A stretch of DNA of 64,000 bases, from contig NZ_SZZM01000004.1 of assembly GCF_005281615.1 (NCBI RefSeq), positions 62,001 through 126,000 on the forward strand, given 5' to 3'. This document shows, piece by piece, positions 52,935 to 62,903 of this stretch. Below the pieces are notes generated by a model. The model searched no databases. It was not told the origin of the DNA and worked only from the letters and a program-made list of their open reading frames with translations. Every line of letters begins with the position of its first letter. Within the stretch, counting starts at the first letter, position 1. A program made the translations under genes and the position numbers. The stretch is from Rhodoligotrophos defluvii (GTDB taxonomy: Bacteria; Pseudomonadota; Alphaproteobacteria; Rhizobiales; Im1).

Positions 52935-54637
52935 GCCTGCAAAGCGAAGCCAACCACGGGCTGATATCCCCGAAGACCGCGTATGTGATCGATCGCGCAT
53001 TTTGGATCGGCATCTGCCTTCTCGCGATCCTACTCTTTGCGATTTTCCTGATCTTCCCGCTGGTATCGGTATTTTCTCGGAGCCTGCAGGATGCGTCTGG
53101 CGAGTTTGTCGGCATTGCCAATTACCTTGAGTATTTCCGCAATGAGACGCTGCGTGTGTCGCTTCTCAACACAATATTTGTGGCCGGCGCTACCGCCATC
53201 ATCTGTGTTCCTCTGGCGTTCTTTTTCGCATATTCGGTGACCCACACCAAAATGCCGGGGCGCCGTATTTTCCAATCAGCGGCAATGCTTCCGCTATTTG
53301 CGCCGTCATTTCTTCCTGCCATGTCTCTCATCTATTTATTCGGCAATCAGGGACTTATAGGAAACTGGGTGTTCGCAGGAGATATCTACGGTCCAGCCGG
53401 GATCATCGTCGCTGATATATTCTTCTGTTTTCCGCACGCCGTCCTCATCCTCTCTGTGTCTCTAGGTCTGAGCGACGGGCGACTCTACGAAGCTTCGGAG
53501 GCCCTTCGCGCGTCGAAATGGACCACGTTCAGACGTGTCACACTGCCGTCCTGCCGATACGGGCTGCTGAGCTCCTTTTTCGTGGTATTTACGCTCGTCA
53601 CGACGGACTTCGGCATACCTAAGATTATCGGAGGCAACTATTCCGTCCTGTCGACCGAGATATACAAGCAGGTCGTGGGACAGCATAACTTCCAGATGGG
53701 GGCAGTTGTAGGTTTCCTGTTGCTTGCGCCTGCCGTGATTGCGTTCAGTCTCGACCAGGCTCTGCAACGCAGGCACGTGGCATTGTTCTCTACTCGCTCT
53801 GTTCCCTATGTGCCCAAGCCGACAGCGTTGGACGGGGTAGCGCTGGTCTACTGCTCTGCCATAGCGGCCTTCATCGTCTGCCTGATTGCCGTAACAGCTT
53901 GGGGCTCCCTGGTCACCTACTGGCCCTATAACCTGTCGCTTTCCTGGGCGAACTATAACTTCAAGAATTTCGATGTCTCTGGCTGGTCGCCATTCTTCAA
54001 TTCACTTCAGTTGGCAGCCATCGTGGCCATCAGCGGGAGCTTGACAGCTTTGCTCAGCGCTTATGTGGCAGAGAAGATATCTGGGCTACAACCGGCACGC
54101 TTCATCATCCGTGCTCTCGGCATGTTGCCCGTCGCCGTTCCCGGTCTCGTTCTCGGATTGGGCTATGTCTTGTTTTTCAACAGCCCTTCGAACCCGCTCT
54201 CTTTTTTAGTGGGGTCCTTTGCGCTCATGGCGCTGAACACAATCATTCACTTCTTTACCGTCCCCTATCTGACCGCCCTCTCATCGCTGCGGCAGCTGGA
54301 TCGGGAGTTCGAGATGGTCTCGGATTCGTTGCGCGCCACCAGACTGATGACGTTCTGGCGGGTGACGCTGCCCATGTGCGGGTCCATGCTCCTCGAAATA
54401 TTTGTTTTCTATTTTATCAACGCGATGACCACGGTAACCGCCGTCGTGTTCCTATACACCCCTGAGACACGCACCGCTGCGATCGCCGCCATCAACATGG
54501 ATGACTCCGGCATGCCGTCCGTGGCTATGGCGATGGGCATGCTGATATTGGTCACGTCGCTGCTCGTCAAGGTAGCGCAGATCTTCTTCGACAGCTTTCA
54601 AGTTCGACATTCTGGTAGATGGCGGCAGAGGCTCTGA
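52931..54637 (+). CDS. 2-aminoethylphosphonate-type ABC transporter permease (double-length)
   Basis: A 568-residue membrane protein with about 12 helices, made of two binding-protein-dependent permease halves. EAA-type loops are ASEALRASKWTTFRRVTLPS in the first half and VSDSLRATRLMTFWRVTLPM in the second. Such fused permeases are found in Fe(III) (FbpB) and AEP transporters. It completes the operon begun at 50750. The paralogue at 58908-60674 has the same layout. Confidence 0.88.
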   Translation: MSLQSEANHGLISPKTAYVIDRAFWIGICLLAILLFAIFLIFPLVSVFSRSLQDASGEFVGIANYLEYFRNETLRVSLLNTIFVAGATAIICVPLAFFFAYSVTHTKMPGRRIFQSAAMLPLFAPSFLPAMSLIYLFGNQGLIGNWVFAGDIYGPAGIIVADIFFCFPHAVLILSVSLGLSDGRLYEASEALRASKWTTFRRVTLPSCRYGLLSSFFVVFTLVTTDFGIPKIIGGNYSVLSTEIYKQVVGQHNFQMGAVVGFLLLAPAVIAFSLDQALQRRHVALFSTRSVPYVPKPTALDGVALVYCSAIAAFIVCLIAVTAWGSLVTYWPYNLSLSWANYNFKNFDVSGWSPFFNSLQLAAIVAISGSLTALLSAYVAEKISGLQPARFIIRALGMLPVAVPGLVLGLGYVLFFNSPSNPLSFLVGSFALMALNTIIHFFTVPYLTALSSLRQLDREFEMVSDSLRATRLMTFWRVTLPMCGSMLLEIFVFYFINAMTTVTAVVFLYTPETRTAAIAAINMDDSGMPSVAMAMGMLILVTSLLVKVAQIFFDSFQVRHSGRWRQRL

Positions 54638-54753
54638 TGGGGCTCAAGTTGTTTAGGTGTTCATTTGATGGTCGCATCGGTGTGACGGCAATCGCAGATC
54701 GATCTGATGATGGCCACCTATTTGTCCGCACTCGATTGGCACGACATGAGGCC

Positions 54754-55821
54754 TCAGGGGAGCGCCGCCACCACACGGTCTCCCATCTCCTCGGTCCCGA
54801 CGAGAACGCAGCCAGGCCAGAAGATGTCTGCGGTCCTTGCCCCGTCTCTCAGGACCGTGTCGACCGCCTTCTCGATCCGCGCGGCCTCCTCGTCGAGCTT
54901 GAAACTTTGGCGCAGCATCATCGCGGCTGAAAGGATCGCCGCCAGCGGGTTTGCGATGTCCTTCCCTGCGATGTCTGGCGCACAACCGTGGACGGGTTCG
55001 TAGAGGCCCTTGCCGTCGGCGCTCAAGGAAGCGGAGGGCAGCATTCCGATCGAGCCGACCAGCATCGAAGCCTCATCGGAGAGAATGTCACCGAACAGAT
55101 TCGCCGTAACGATCACGTCGAATTGGCGCGGATTGCGGATCAATTCCATGGCGGCCGCATCGATATAGAGATGCGTAAGCTCGACATCGGGATATTCCTG
55201 GCCGGTTTCGGTCATGATCTCGCGCCACAGTTCCATCGTCTCAAGTACATTGGCTTTGTCGACCGAGCAGACCTTCCGGCGGCGCTCGCGGGCAGTACGG
55301 AATGCGACATGCGCTATGCGTCGGATCTCGCTTTCCGAGTAGCGCATTGTGTTGATGCCGTAGCGCTCGCCGTCGAGCGCCTTCTCGATGCCGCGCGGCT
55401 CGCCGAAATAGAGGTCGCTGGTCAATTCGCGGAGAAGGACGAGGTCTAACCCTTCCACGACTTCACGCTTGAAGTTGGAAGCCTCGATCAGCGCCGGCGC
55501 AGAGACGATCGGGCGGAAATTCGCGAAGAGATCGAGTTCGCGCCTGAGCGTCAGCAGGGCGTCACCTGGCCGAAGGCCGCGCGGCAGCGATTCGTAGTGG
55601 AATCCGCCTTCTGCACCGAACAGTATGGAGTCGGCCTCCCGGGCCAGAGAGAGCGTCTCGGCTGGCAGGGGATGGCCGGCCGCATCATAGGCGCAACCGC
55701 CGATGAGAGCTTCCTGCATGTCGAACGCATGGCCCCGCCTGGCAATGGACTTCAGAACCTTCACGGCCTGACGCGTGACTTCGGGGCCGATACCGTCCCC
55801 CGGCAGGACTGCTATCTTCAT
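54754..55821 (-). CDS. leuB: 3-isopropylmalate dehydrogenase (LeuB-type)
   Basis: A 355-residue NAD-dependent beta-decarboxylating dehydrogenase, [20 protein letters not shown] at the start. Substrate and metal residues are visible in [52 protein letters not shown] and [20 protein letters not shown]. It is last in leuC-leuD-leuB. The cluster lies among transporters and a LysR gene, not beside other leucine genes, so it may be a paralogue acting on another substituted malate. Confidence 0.9.
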   Translation of the reverse strand: MKIAVLPGDGIGPEVTRQAVKVLKSIARRGHAFDMQEALIGGCAYDAAGHPLPAETLSLAREADSILFGAEGGFHYESLPRGLRPGDALLTLRRELDLFANFRPIVSAPALIEASNFKREVVEGLDLVLLRELTSDLYFGEPRGIEKALDGERYGINTMRYSESEIRRIAHVAFRTARERRRKVCSVDKANVLETMELWREIMTETGQEYPDVELTHLYIDAAAMELIRNPRQFDVIVTANLFGDILSDEASMLVGSIGMLPSASLSADGKGLYEPVHGCAPDIAGKDIANPLAAILSAAMMLRQSFKLDEEAARIEKAVDTVLRDGARTADIFWPGCVLVGTEEMGDRVVAALP

Positions 55822-55839
55822 GATATTCTCAAGGATGGG

Positions 55840-56430
55840 CTACGATTTCGATGCTTCGAATGCGCGGATGCGATGGAGTAGGGTCAGGGAGTAGTCGATC
55901 TCGTCCAGCCCCTCGAGAAGACATGACCGAGCAAACGGATCGGTGGAAAACGAATGCACCGACCCGGCGAGGTCGGTCACAGTTTCGCTCTCGAGATCGA
56001 CGGTCAGATGCCCGCCGGGTTGTGCTTCAAGCGCTTCCCTGATCTCGCGCACCACCGGGTCGCGAAGTACAACGGGCAGCACGCCGTTTTTGAGGCAATT
56101 GGTCTGGAATATGTCGCCGAAGCTAGGTGCGATAACGCAGCGTATGCCAAAATCGGCCAGCGCATGCACCGCCTGTTCGCGCGACGATCCGCAGCCGAAA
56201 TTTCGATCACCCACGACGATCTTCGCTGTCCGAAAAGCGGGCTTGTTGAGGATGAAGTCGTCTCGGGGGGTGCCGTCGCCGTCAAAACGCAGATCATGGA
56301 AGAAATAGCGGCCGTAGTTTTCCCGCTTCTTATGCATGAAGCGGGCGGGAAGGATCTGGTCGGTATCGATATCGATGCCGGCGATGGGAACCGCCACGGC
56401 ATCCAGCGTGCGGAATGTCTGCATTTTCAA
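55840..56430 (-). CDS. leuD: 3-isopropylmalate dehydratase small subunit (LeuD-type)
   Basis: A 196-residue swivelling domain of the isopropylmalate isomerase. It reads IAGIDIDTDQILPARFMHKK at residues about 16-35 and DRNFGCGSSREQAVHALADF near the substrate site. The start ATG at 56430 overlaps the leuC stop. It forms the heterodimer with LeuC. Confidence 0.92.
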   Translation of the reverse strand: MKMQTFRTLDAVAVPIAGIDIDTDQILPARFMHKKRENYGRYFFHDLRFDGDGTPRDDFILNKPAFRTAKIVVGDRNFGCGSSREQAVHALADFGIRCVIAPSFGDIFQTNCLKNGVLPVVLRDPVVREIREALEAQPGGHLTVDLESETVTDLAGSVHSFSTDPFARSCLLEGLDEIDYSLTLLHRIRAFEASKS

Positions 56431-57818
56431 CCGATTTCCATCTGGCGCACATCGACGAGACGGCCCGATACGGCCGCGGCCGCCGCCATGGCCGGGCTCA
56501 TCAGATGCGTCCGCGCGCCCGGGCCCTGCCTGCCGACGAAGTTTCGATTAGTCGTCGAGGCGCAGCGTTCCCCGCTCGGCACAATATCCCCATTAATCGC
56601 GAGACACATCGAACACCCGGCATGTCGCCAATCGCAACCGGCGTCGATGAAGATACGATCCAGCCCCTCGGCCTCGGCCTGCGCCTTGACCATGCCCGAA
56701 CCGGGGACGACCACGGTCGGCACCATCGTCCGCTTGCCGCGCATTATCCCCGAAGCTGCACGCAGATCCTCTATGCGGCCATTCGTGCAGGAGCCGATGA
56801 ACACCCGTTCGACCACTATTCCTTCCAGCGGCATGCCCGGTTTCAGCCCCATATAGGCTAGGCTCTTTTCCAGCCGCCGGCGCTTCACGGGATCGTCCAT
56901 CGTTGTGGGATCGGGCACACACCCGGTGATCGGCCCCGAATCATCCGGGCTCGTCCCCCACGAGACCATCGGCGCGATCTCGTCCGCCCGCATCATGATG
57001 TCGCGATCGAAGACGGCCCCTTCGTCGGAAGCCAGGGTTGACCATTCACGCACGGCATGCTCCCACGCCGCGCCCGACGGGGCAAACGGCCGGCCATGGA
57101 GATAGGCGAACGTCTTGTCGTCGGGACCGATCATCCCCGCGCGTGCGCCCGCCTCGATCGACATGTTACAAAGCGTCATGCGCGCCTCGATCGAGAGGGC
57201 CTGAACCGCTGAGCCGGCATATTCGATGACGTGTCTTGCGGCGCCCGCGACCCCGATGCGCGCGATTACCGCCATGATGAGATCCTTGCTCGTAACGCCG
57301 AGCCCGGTCTCGCCTTCGATGCGGATACGCATGGTGCCGGGGCGGCGTTGCCATAGGGTTTGGGTCGCCAGAACATGGCTGACCTCCGCGGCGCCGATGC
57401 CGAAGCCGAGTGCGCCCAGCGCGCCATGCGTTGATGTGTGGCTATCACCACACACGATCGTCATGCCGGGAAGGCTCAATCCCTGCTCCGGACCCACCAC
57501 ATGCACGATGCCCTGGCGCACATCTTCGAGCCCGAAGAGACGAATCCCGTTGTCGGCCGAAAAACGCAAAAGCTCCTCGATCGATGCCCGGCGTTCCGCG
57601 TCGACTGTATCGGCGAGACTGCGTCCCCTGGTAGAGACGTAGTGGTCGGGGATCGAAAAGCTCAAATCCGGTCGGCGGACCTTCAACCCCTTCCGGCGCA
57701 GGGTCTCGAACGTGTCCATCGGCAGGTCGTCACCGATGTAGTGACGGTCGATATATAGCAGCGTCTGGCCGTCCGGCCGCTCGTAAACCTTGTGACGATT
57801 CCAGATCTTGCCGAACAT
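56427..57818 (-). CDS. leuC: 3-isopropylmalate dehydratase large subunit (LeuC-type)
   Basis: A 463-residue aconitase-family subunit. The [4Fe-4S] ligands are in FIGSCTNGRIEDL and GCDWRHAGCSMCLA, and the catalytic His region is CGDSHTSTHGALGALGFGIG. The ATG at 57818 (MFGKIWNRHKVYERPDGQTL) is preferred; an upstream in-frame start at 57878 would add 20 residues. It is 110 bp downstream of the frameshifted LysR gene, on the same strand. Confidence 0.92.
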   Translation of the reverse strand: MFGKIWNRHKVYERPDGQTLLYIDRHYIGDDLPMDTFETLRRKGLKVRRPDLSFSIPDHYVSTRGRSLADTVDAERRASIEELLRFSADNGIRLFGLEDVRQGIVHVVGPEQGLSLPGMTIVCGDSHTSTHGALGALGFGIGAAEVSHVLATQTLWQRRPGTMRIRIEGETGLGVTSKDLIMAVIARIGVAGAARHVIEYAGSAVQALSIEARMTLCNMSIEAGARAGMIGPDDKTFAYLHGRPFAPSGAAWEHAVREWSTLASDEGAVFDRDIMMRADEIAPMVSWGTSPDDSGPITGCVPDPTTMDDPVKRRRLEKSLAYMGLKPGMPLEGIVVERVFIGSCTNGRIEDLRAASGIMRGKRTMVPTVVVPGSGMVKAQAEAEGLDRIFIDAGCDWRHAGCSMCLAINGDIVPSGERCASTTNRNFVGRQGPGARTHLMSPAMAAAAAVSGRLVDVRQMEIG

Positions 57819-57927
57819 AGTTTCGGACAAGGCGACTCTTCCTCGATTGAAGGTGGCGGCCAACGGTCCACCACCCATAGATCCGAGGAAAGCTTACGAT
57901 ACCGGGAGCAGACCCAGAACTCGTTGT

Positions 57928-58889
57928 TCAGCAAGCTGGCAACGTCGTTGACGATGGGGACGGCTCACTCGTCAAATGGCGCAGTAGCAAACGTGTCGCC
58001 ACCGGCAGGTCGTCCTGCGCCCGCACGCAGATCTTGTGGATGCGCGTCGCCCAGCTTTCCGCAAGCGGGATGACGGCGATATCCATGACGGGCGCCAATC
58101 TCTCGGCGAGAAGGGACGGAATGACCCCAATACCCAGCCGCGACTCCACCATGCGGCACACCGCATCGAAGCCGCCCACACGCACGCGCGACTTCATAAC
58201 GCTCCCCTGTTCACTCGCCTGGCGGAACAGAAGCGTCTGGATCGAACTGCGCGGCTCCTGTTCGACGAATTCGTAGCGCAGTATGTCAGCAAAGCGTACC
58301 ACCGACGATTTCTCCAGAGGATGGCCCCTCGGCACGATCACCATGAGCTTATCCTCGAAACAGGTCTCGACGGTAAGGTCGGCCGTCGGCAGGTTTCCGG
58401 AAAAGATGCCGATATCGGCGCTGTTATCGCGCACAGCCTGCACGTTGAAGGGGCTGAGATTCGATTGCAGTTCGATCCTCACCTGTGGGTAGGCCTCGGT
58501 GAAGCTTTCCAGCCGTTCGGGTATGAAGCCGAAAAGCGTCGACTCATTCGCCCAGATGCGGACATGTCCACGTATGCCGGACGAGAAATCAATCAGGTTG
58601 GCCTCGAGATCGGCGACGTTGCGCATGATCGTCTGCGCGTGGTGATAAGCGCCTGCCCGGCCGGGGTTGGACTCGTTCCCTGCCTGTGCCGTTGAAGAAG
58701 TTCGACACGCAGAGCCTGCTCGAGATCGCCGATACGCTTGCTGACGGCCGAGGCGGCGATATTCTCTCGGTCGGCGGCGCGTGAGATGCTGCCTTCCTCG
58801 ACAATTGCCACGAACAAGCGAAGCGTCACCAGGTCTAGCCGCGAGCCGACATTGATGCGCAGAGGTTCAATCTCTTGCGGCGGCACCAT
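57928..58889 (-). pseudogene. LysR-family regulator with a frameshift
   Basis: The N-terminal half from 58889 contains the HTH (LVTLRLFVAIVEEGSISRAA; NIAASAVSKRIGDLEQALRV) and runs to ...SPTPAGQALIT, then leaves frame near 58645 and reads RRRSCATSP. In the other frame the expected continuation follows (HAQTIMRNVADLEANLIDFS) and a full LysR effector-binding domain ends at 57928. Loss of one base explains this. The parts overlap, so it could be a recent mutation or a sequencing error. If real, control of the neighbouring transporters and leuCDB is probably lost. Confidence 0.8.
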
Positions 58890-58907
58890 GGGCAGAACCA
58901 AGTTCTT

Positions 58908-60674
58908 TCATGTGAGCATTTCTGCACGACTTGGCTGCAGGATCAAGGCGTCTGGCTTGCGGTTGCGCCATGCCTGCGTGCGCCGCACCAGCACGAAGCT
59001 CAGCGCCAACTGAAGCAGCTTCACGGCCCCGGCGGTGAGGAGAATCATTACGGCCATTGCTGCGGCTGCGGCGGTGTCTCCGGTATCGTCCATCTCGACT
59101 ACGGCCACGGAAGCCAGCTTGGTCATGGGAGAATAAAGGAACACGACGGCGCCGATCGTCGTCATCGCGTTGAGGAAGAAATAGGTCGCGATGTCGATGA
59201 TTGTGGGCGTGCAGATCGGCAATGTGACCCGGAACCCTGTCTTCCAAAACGGCACGCCGAGGGATGTCCCAGCCTCCTCAATTTCATCGTCGAGCTGCTT
59301 CAGCACGGTAGTCGCCATCAGGTGCGGGACGGTGTAATAGTGCGCGATCGTCGACATCACGAGGATTGCCATTGTGGCGTAAAGTCCGCTGAGCGGGTTA
59401 GCGCGATCGTTGAAGAAAAAGATGTAGCCGAGCCCGAGCGCCAGCCCCGGCACCGCGATCGGCAGCAACGCGAACGCTCGGTAGACTGCTGCAAGAGCGC
59501 GGCTGTTGTCGCCCTTCTCCGTCAGATAGGCTCCAAGAAAAGCCATGCATGTGCCGAAGAGCGCAGTCCAGCCTGCCATTTTGAGCGTATTGATATAAGA
59601 GCTCCAGCCAGCCGGATCGTAGGTCGCGAAGTCGTAGTTGGTCAGCGACAGGCTAAGATCATAGGGCCAGAAGCTGGCCAAGGAAGCGAAGATGGCCGTG
59701 CCGACGAGAAGAAGGATCAGCAGCGAAACCGCCACGACGCAGAGCGACATGACGATGTCTATGGCCGGACGGGACTGAGGCTTCAGCATCACCGCACGCG
59801 CGCTCAGTTGCGCCTTGCTGCGCCGACGCACATACAGGTCGACGATGAACGACAGCACGGCCGGAACCAACAGGATCACGCCCACAACGGCACCGATCTG
59901 GAAATTCTGCTGCCCGATCACCTGCTTGTAGATGTCGATCGAGAGTATGCTGAACTGGCCGCCGATCACCTTCACGACCCCGAAGTCCGTGACGGAAATC
60001 GTAAACACGACCGAAATGGCGCTGATAATGCCGAAACGCGCGGATGGCAAGGTGACTGTGCGGAAGATCCGCCAGCCCGACGCCTTGAGCATTTCGGCCG
60101 CCTCATAGAGACGTGCATCGGCGAGGGAGAGGGCGGTGATGAGGATCAGCACCGCATGTGGAAAGCAATAGAAGACCTGACCGGCCACCACGCCGCCGAG
60201 ACCGTATATTGATGCATCGCCAATCCAGTCCTTCAGGAAACCCTGATTGCCGAAAAGATAAACAAGCGCAATCGCGGGCAAAAGCGACGGGGCGAGGATC
60301 GGCAGCAGCGCGATGCCGCGAAAGATTATTTTGCCGGGCAGGCGTGTGCGTGTCAGCGCATAGGCGAAGATGAATGCCAACGTAACCGTAATGAGCGTGG
60401 TGAGGAAGCCGAGCAGAAGAGTGTTGGTCACCGACTGCGCGAGCGCCGGATTTCCGAGATAGGCGCGGAAATTCTCCAGCCCGATAAAGGTGCCGGAGGC
60501 GCTTTCAAAACTTTTACGAAGGATCGAAACGACTGGAAAAACGACGAGAACGAGGAGCACGAAAACCAGAAACGCAGTTAGCAGAATGCGGATCGCCTTC
60601 TCGGATATCGAGGACGCCGCGTGGCACGCCGACCCTCCCGTCTGGCTGAAACGGGCTGCGGAGACTTCATGCAT
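58908..60674 (-). CDS. 2-aminoethylphosphonate-type ABC transporter permease, second copy (double-length)
   Basis: A 588-residue membrane protein with about 12 helices and two permease halves. EAA loops are AAEMLKASGWRIFRTVTLPS and AGTSLGVPFWKTGFRVTLPI. It shares the double-permease layout of the copy at 52931-54637; segments such as FFLNAMTTIGAVVFLYSP match closely. Its start overlaps the ATPase stop by eight bases. Confidence 0.88.
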   Translation of the reverse strand: MHEVSAARFSQTGGSACHAASSISEKAIRILLTAFLVFVLLVLVVFPVVSILRKSFESASGTFIGLENFRAYLGNPALAQSVTNTLLLGFLTTLITVTLAFIFAYALTRTRLPGKIIFRGIALLPILAPSLLPAIALVYLFGNQGFLKDWIGDASIYGLGGVVAGQVFYCFPHAVLILITALSLADARLYEAAEMLKASGWRIFRTVTLPSARFGIISAISVVFTISVTDFGVVKVIGGQFSILSIDIYKQVIGQQNFQIGAVVGVILLVPAVLSFIVDLYVRRRSKAQLSARAVMLKPQSRPAIDIVMSLCVVAVSLLILLLVGTAIFASLASFWPYDLSLSLTNYDFATYDPAGWSSYINTLKMAGWTALFGTCMAFLGAYLTEKGDNSRALAAVYRAFALLPIAVPGLALGLGYIFFFNDRANPLSGLYATMAILVMSTIAHYYTVPHLMATTVLKQLDDEIEEAGTSLGVPFWKTGFRVTLPICTPTIIDIATYFFLNAMTTIGAVVFLYSPMTKLASVAVVEMDDTGDTAAAAAMAVMILLTAGAVKLLQLALSFVLVRRTQAWRNRKPDALILQPSRAEMLT

Positions 60675-61764
60675 GCCGAGTTCCCGGGAAGGTCTTCAAG
60701 ACGGCCGGCGACAGCGTGACCGCAAGCCGCTCGCCAGGTTGGAGCTTGAGGCCCCGCGCATTCTGGATCGGTATGTCGGCCGTCAGTACCGCTCCGCCCC
60801 AGTCGGCCACAACAAGATCGGTGCGATAGAAGGAACCCAGGAACTCCATTTCCTTGATGGTCGCCAAGGCAGTATTGACGCCCCCATTCCCTGGCGCGGG
60901 GGAAAGCACGATGTCTTCGGGACGAATGGACAGGATGCAATTGTCGCCCGGCGGAGCTGGCGAGGCGAGTTCGAGATGGCAGTCGCATGCGTTCAACGCG
61001 AAGGTGCCGTTCGGTCCCGCCCGGCCGGAGAGGAAATTCATCCGTCCAACGAAATCCGCCACGAAGAGAGATTTCGGATGGCCATATATCTCGGCAGGCG
61101 TCCCAACCTGCTCCACGGTGCCATGGTTCATCACGACGATGCGGTCAGCAATTGCCAACGCCTCTTCCTGGTCGTGCGTCACCATGATGGTCGTTATGCC
61201 GAGCGTCCTTTGCAGCTCCCGGATCTGTTGGCGAAGATGCACGCGGACCTTGGCGTCGAGCGCACTTAGCGGCTCGTCGAGTAGCAGAAGCGACGGTGAA
61301 GGGGCAAGCGCACGTGCCAGGGCCACGCGCTGCTGCTGGCCACCTGATAGCTCACTCGGATATTTGTTTTCTATATCAGGCAATCCCACGAGAGCGAGGA
61401 GTTCTCGCACGCGCGCTTTCACCTGCGCTCCCTTCCCCTCGATGCCGTAGCCGACATTCTGGGCCACGGTGAGGTTGGGAAAGAGCGCATAGGACTGGAA
61501 GAGTATTCCGAACCCGCGCTTACCCGCGGGCTGGCGCGAGATGTCCGCCCCCGATTGTAGCAGCAATCCCTTCGTCTGCCGCTCGAGCCCGGCTATGATG
61601 CGAAGCAGTGTCGACTTTCCGCAACCCGAAGGTCCCAGGAACGTCACCAGCTCGCCCTCGCGGATATCCAGCTCGATGTCCGAAAGAGCTGTGAAGCTGC
61701 CGAACTGCTTCGTAACGCCTCGGACCTCAAGGAATGGCGCGAATTCGAAGCGCCGATCGTTCAT
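60667..61764 (-). CDS. 2-aminoethylphosphonate-type ABC transporter ATPase, second copy
   Basis: A 365-residue ATPase. Walker A GPSGCGKSTLLRIIAGLERQ, Q-loop FQSYALFPNLTVAQNVGYGI, signature LSGGQQQRVALARALAPSPS, Walker B LLLLDEPLSALDAKVR, switch MVTHDQEEALAIADRI, and a C-terminal TOBE region (NCILSIRPEDIVLS). The ATG at 61764 (MNDRRFEFAPFLEV) is preferred to upstream codons. It is 83 bp after the binding-protein gene and overlaps the permease gene. Confidence 0.88.
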   Translation of the reverse strand: MNDRRFEFAPFLEVRGVTKQFGSFTALSDIELDIREGELVTFLGPSGCGKSTLLRIIAGLERQTKGLLLQSGADISRQPAGKRGFGILFQSYALFPNLTVAQNVGYGIEGKGAQVKARVRELLALVGLPDIENKYPSELSGGQQQRVALARALAPSPSLLLLDEPLSALDAKVRVHLRQQIRELQRTLGITTIMVTHDQEEALAIADRIVVMNHGTVEQVGTPAEIYGHPKSLFVADFVGRMNFLSGRAGPNGTFALNACDCHLELASPAPPGDNCILSIRPEDIVLSPAPGNGGVNTALATIKEMEFLGSFYRTDLVVADWGGAVLTADIPIQNARGLKLQPGERLAVTLSPAVLKTFPGTRHA

Positions 61765-61847
61765 GTCCAGCTCGATATCCTGAAACTTGGAAGGAGCGCC
61801 CGGACCGGCACGATCGCGGCCCAGAACGCCCAATCTCCGGCTTTCGA

Positions 61848-62903
61848 TCAGTTGGGCTCTACCTTGGAATCATAGCGCGCAACCCATTCCTTCGTCATCG
61901 CCTCGCGAGCCTCGGCGCTCTCGTGCAGATTCTGATCTGCCATGGCCGATTCGGCGTTCTTCGGATAGAAGTCAGGCGTCTTGAACTCGCCCGGCCGCGC
62001 CACGATGGCCATATATTGGTTGTAGGCTTCGTTGGCCGCTTGCGAGACGGAAAAGTCTGCCAGCGCCTTCGCGGCCTCGAGGTGTTTGGTGCCCTTCATG
62101 ATCGCGGTCGCCTCGATGTCCCATCCCGTGCCGTCGCTGGGAACGATAATATCGATTGGCGCTCTCTTGGCTTTGAGCTGGGGCGCGGTGATGTCCGTTG
62201 ATATGCCGACCACATACTCGCCGGTCGCGGCCATCTTGCAGGGCTTGGAGCCGGAATGCGTGTACAGTGCGATGTTCTCGTGCAGCGCATCCATGAAGTC
62301 CCAGGCCTTATCGCCCATGGTCTGCGACCAGTGGTTGATCGCGAGGTAGCCAGTATGGCTGGATGCGGGGCTCGGCATCGTGATTTGTCCCTTATAGACC
62401 GGCTTTGCAAGATCGCTCCAGGACTTGGGCTCTGGGATGCCTCGCTTCTTCGCCTCGACCGTATTGAAGCAGATCAGCGTCATCCAAGTATCCATGCCGG
62501 TCCACGACGGCGGCGTCTTGTCGTCGCGAAAGCGCGGCTTGAGTTCCTCGTAGCCCTTTGGCGCATAGGGTTGTAGCATGCCGAGCTTGTCCATGGTGAG
62601 AAGGTGCATCAAGGGGATGCCCCAGACCACATCGGCCTTCGGATTGTCCTTCTCGGCGAGCAAGCGGGCGAGAACGATGCCAGGACTGTCGCGTAGCCAG
62701 GAAATTTGAATGTCGGGATGCACTTTGTTGAAGGCCGCCGCGTAAGGTGCGAGCTGCTCCTTTTCCAATGTGGTGTACACGGTCAAGGTTTCCCCAGACG
62801 CTGCCGCAGACATCAAAAGCGATACCGCCGAAGCCACTGCAAGCACCGGCACCACTAGGCGATGGCGTCTCAGGAAACCTTGGAACAGCTTTCGGGTTTG
62901 CAT
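61848..62903 (-). CDS. 2-aminoethylphosphonate-type ABC transporter substrate-binding protein, second copy
   Basis: A 351-residue periplasmic protein. The signal peptide ends near SAAASGE, and the mature part begins TLTVYTTLEKEQLAPYAAAF. It shares the PhnS2-like blocks of the first copy: NPKADVVWGIPLMHLL, TGMDTWMTLICFNTVEAKKR, ITMPSPASSHTGYLAINHWS and NIALYTHSGSKPCKMAATGE. AGGGGAGA precedes the ATG at 62903. It is the first gene of the seven-gene minus-strand array. Confidence 0.86.
   Translation of the reverse strand: MQTRKLFQGFLRRHRLVVPVLAVASAVSLLMSAAASGETLTVYTTLEKEQLAPYAAAFNKVHPDIQISWLRDSPGIVLARLLAEKDNPKADVVWGIPLMHLLTMDKLGMLQPYAPKGYEELKPRFRDDKTPPSWTGMDTWMTLICFNTVEAKKRGIPEPKSWSDLAKPVYKGQITMPSPASSHTGYLAINHWSQTMGDKAWDFMDALHENIALYTHSGSKPCKMAATGEYVVGISTDITAPQLKAKRAPIDIIVPSDGTGWDIEATAIMKGTKHLEAAKALADFSVSQAANEAYNQYMAIVARPGEFKTPDFYPKNAESAMADQNLHESAEAREAMTKEWVARYDSKVEPN

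Noticed and set aside
55954-56856. 300-codon plus-strand frame opposite leuC/leuD
   Set aside because: Shadow of the isopropylmalate isomerase genes.
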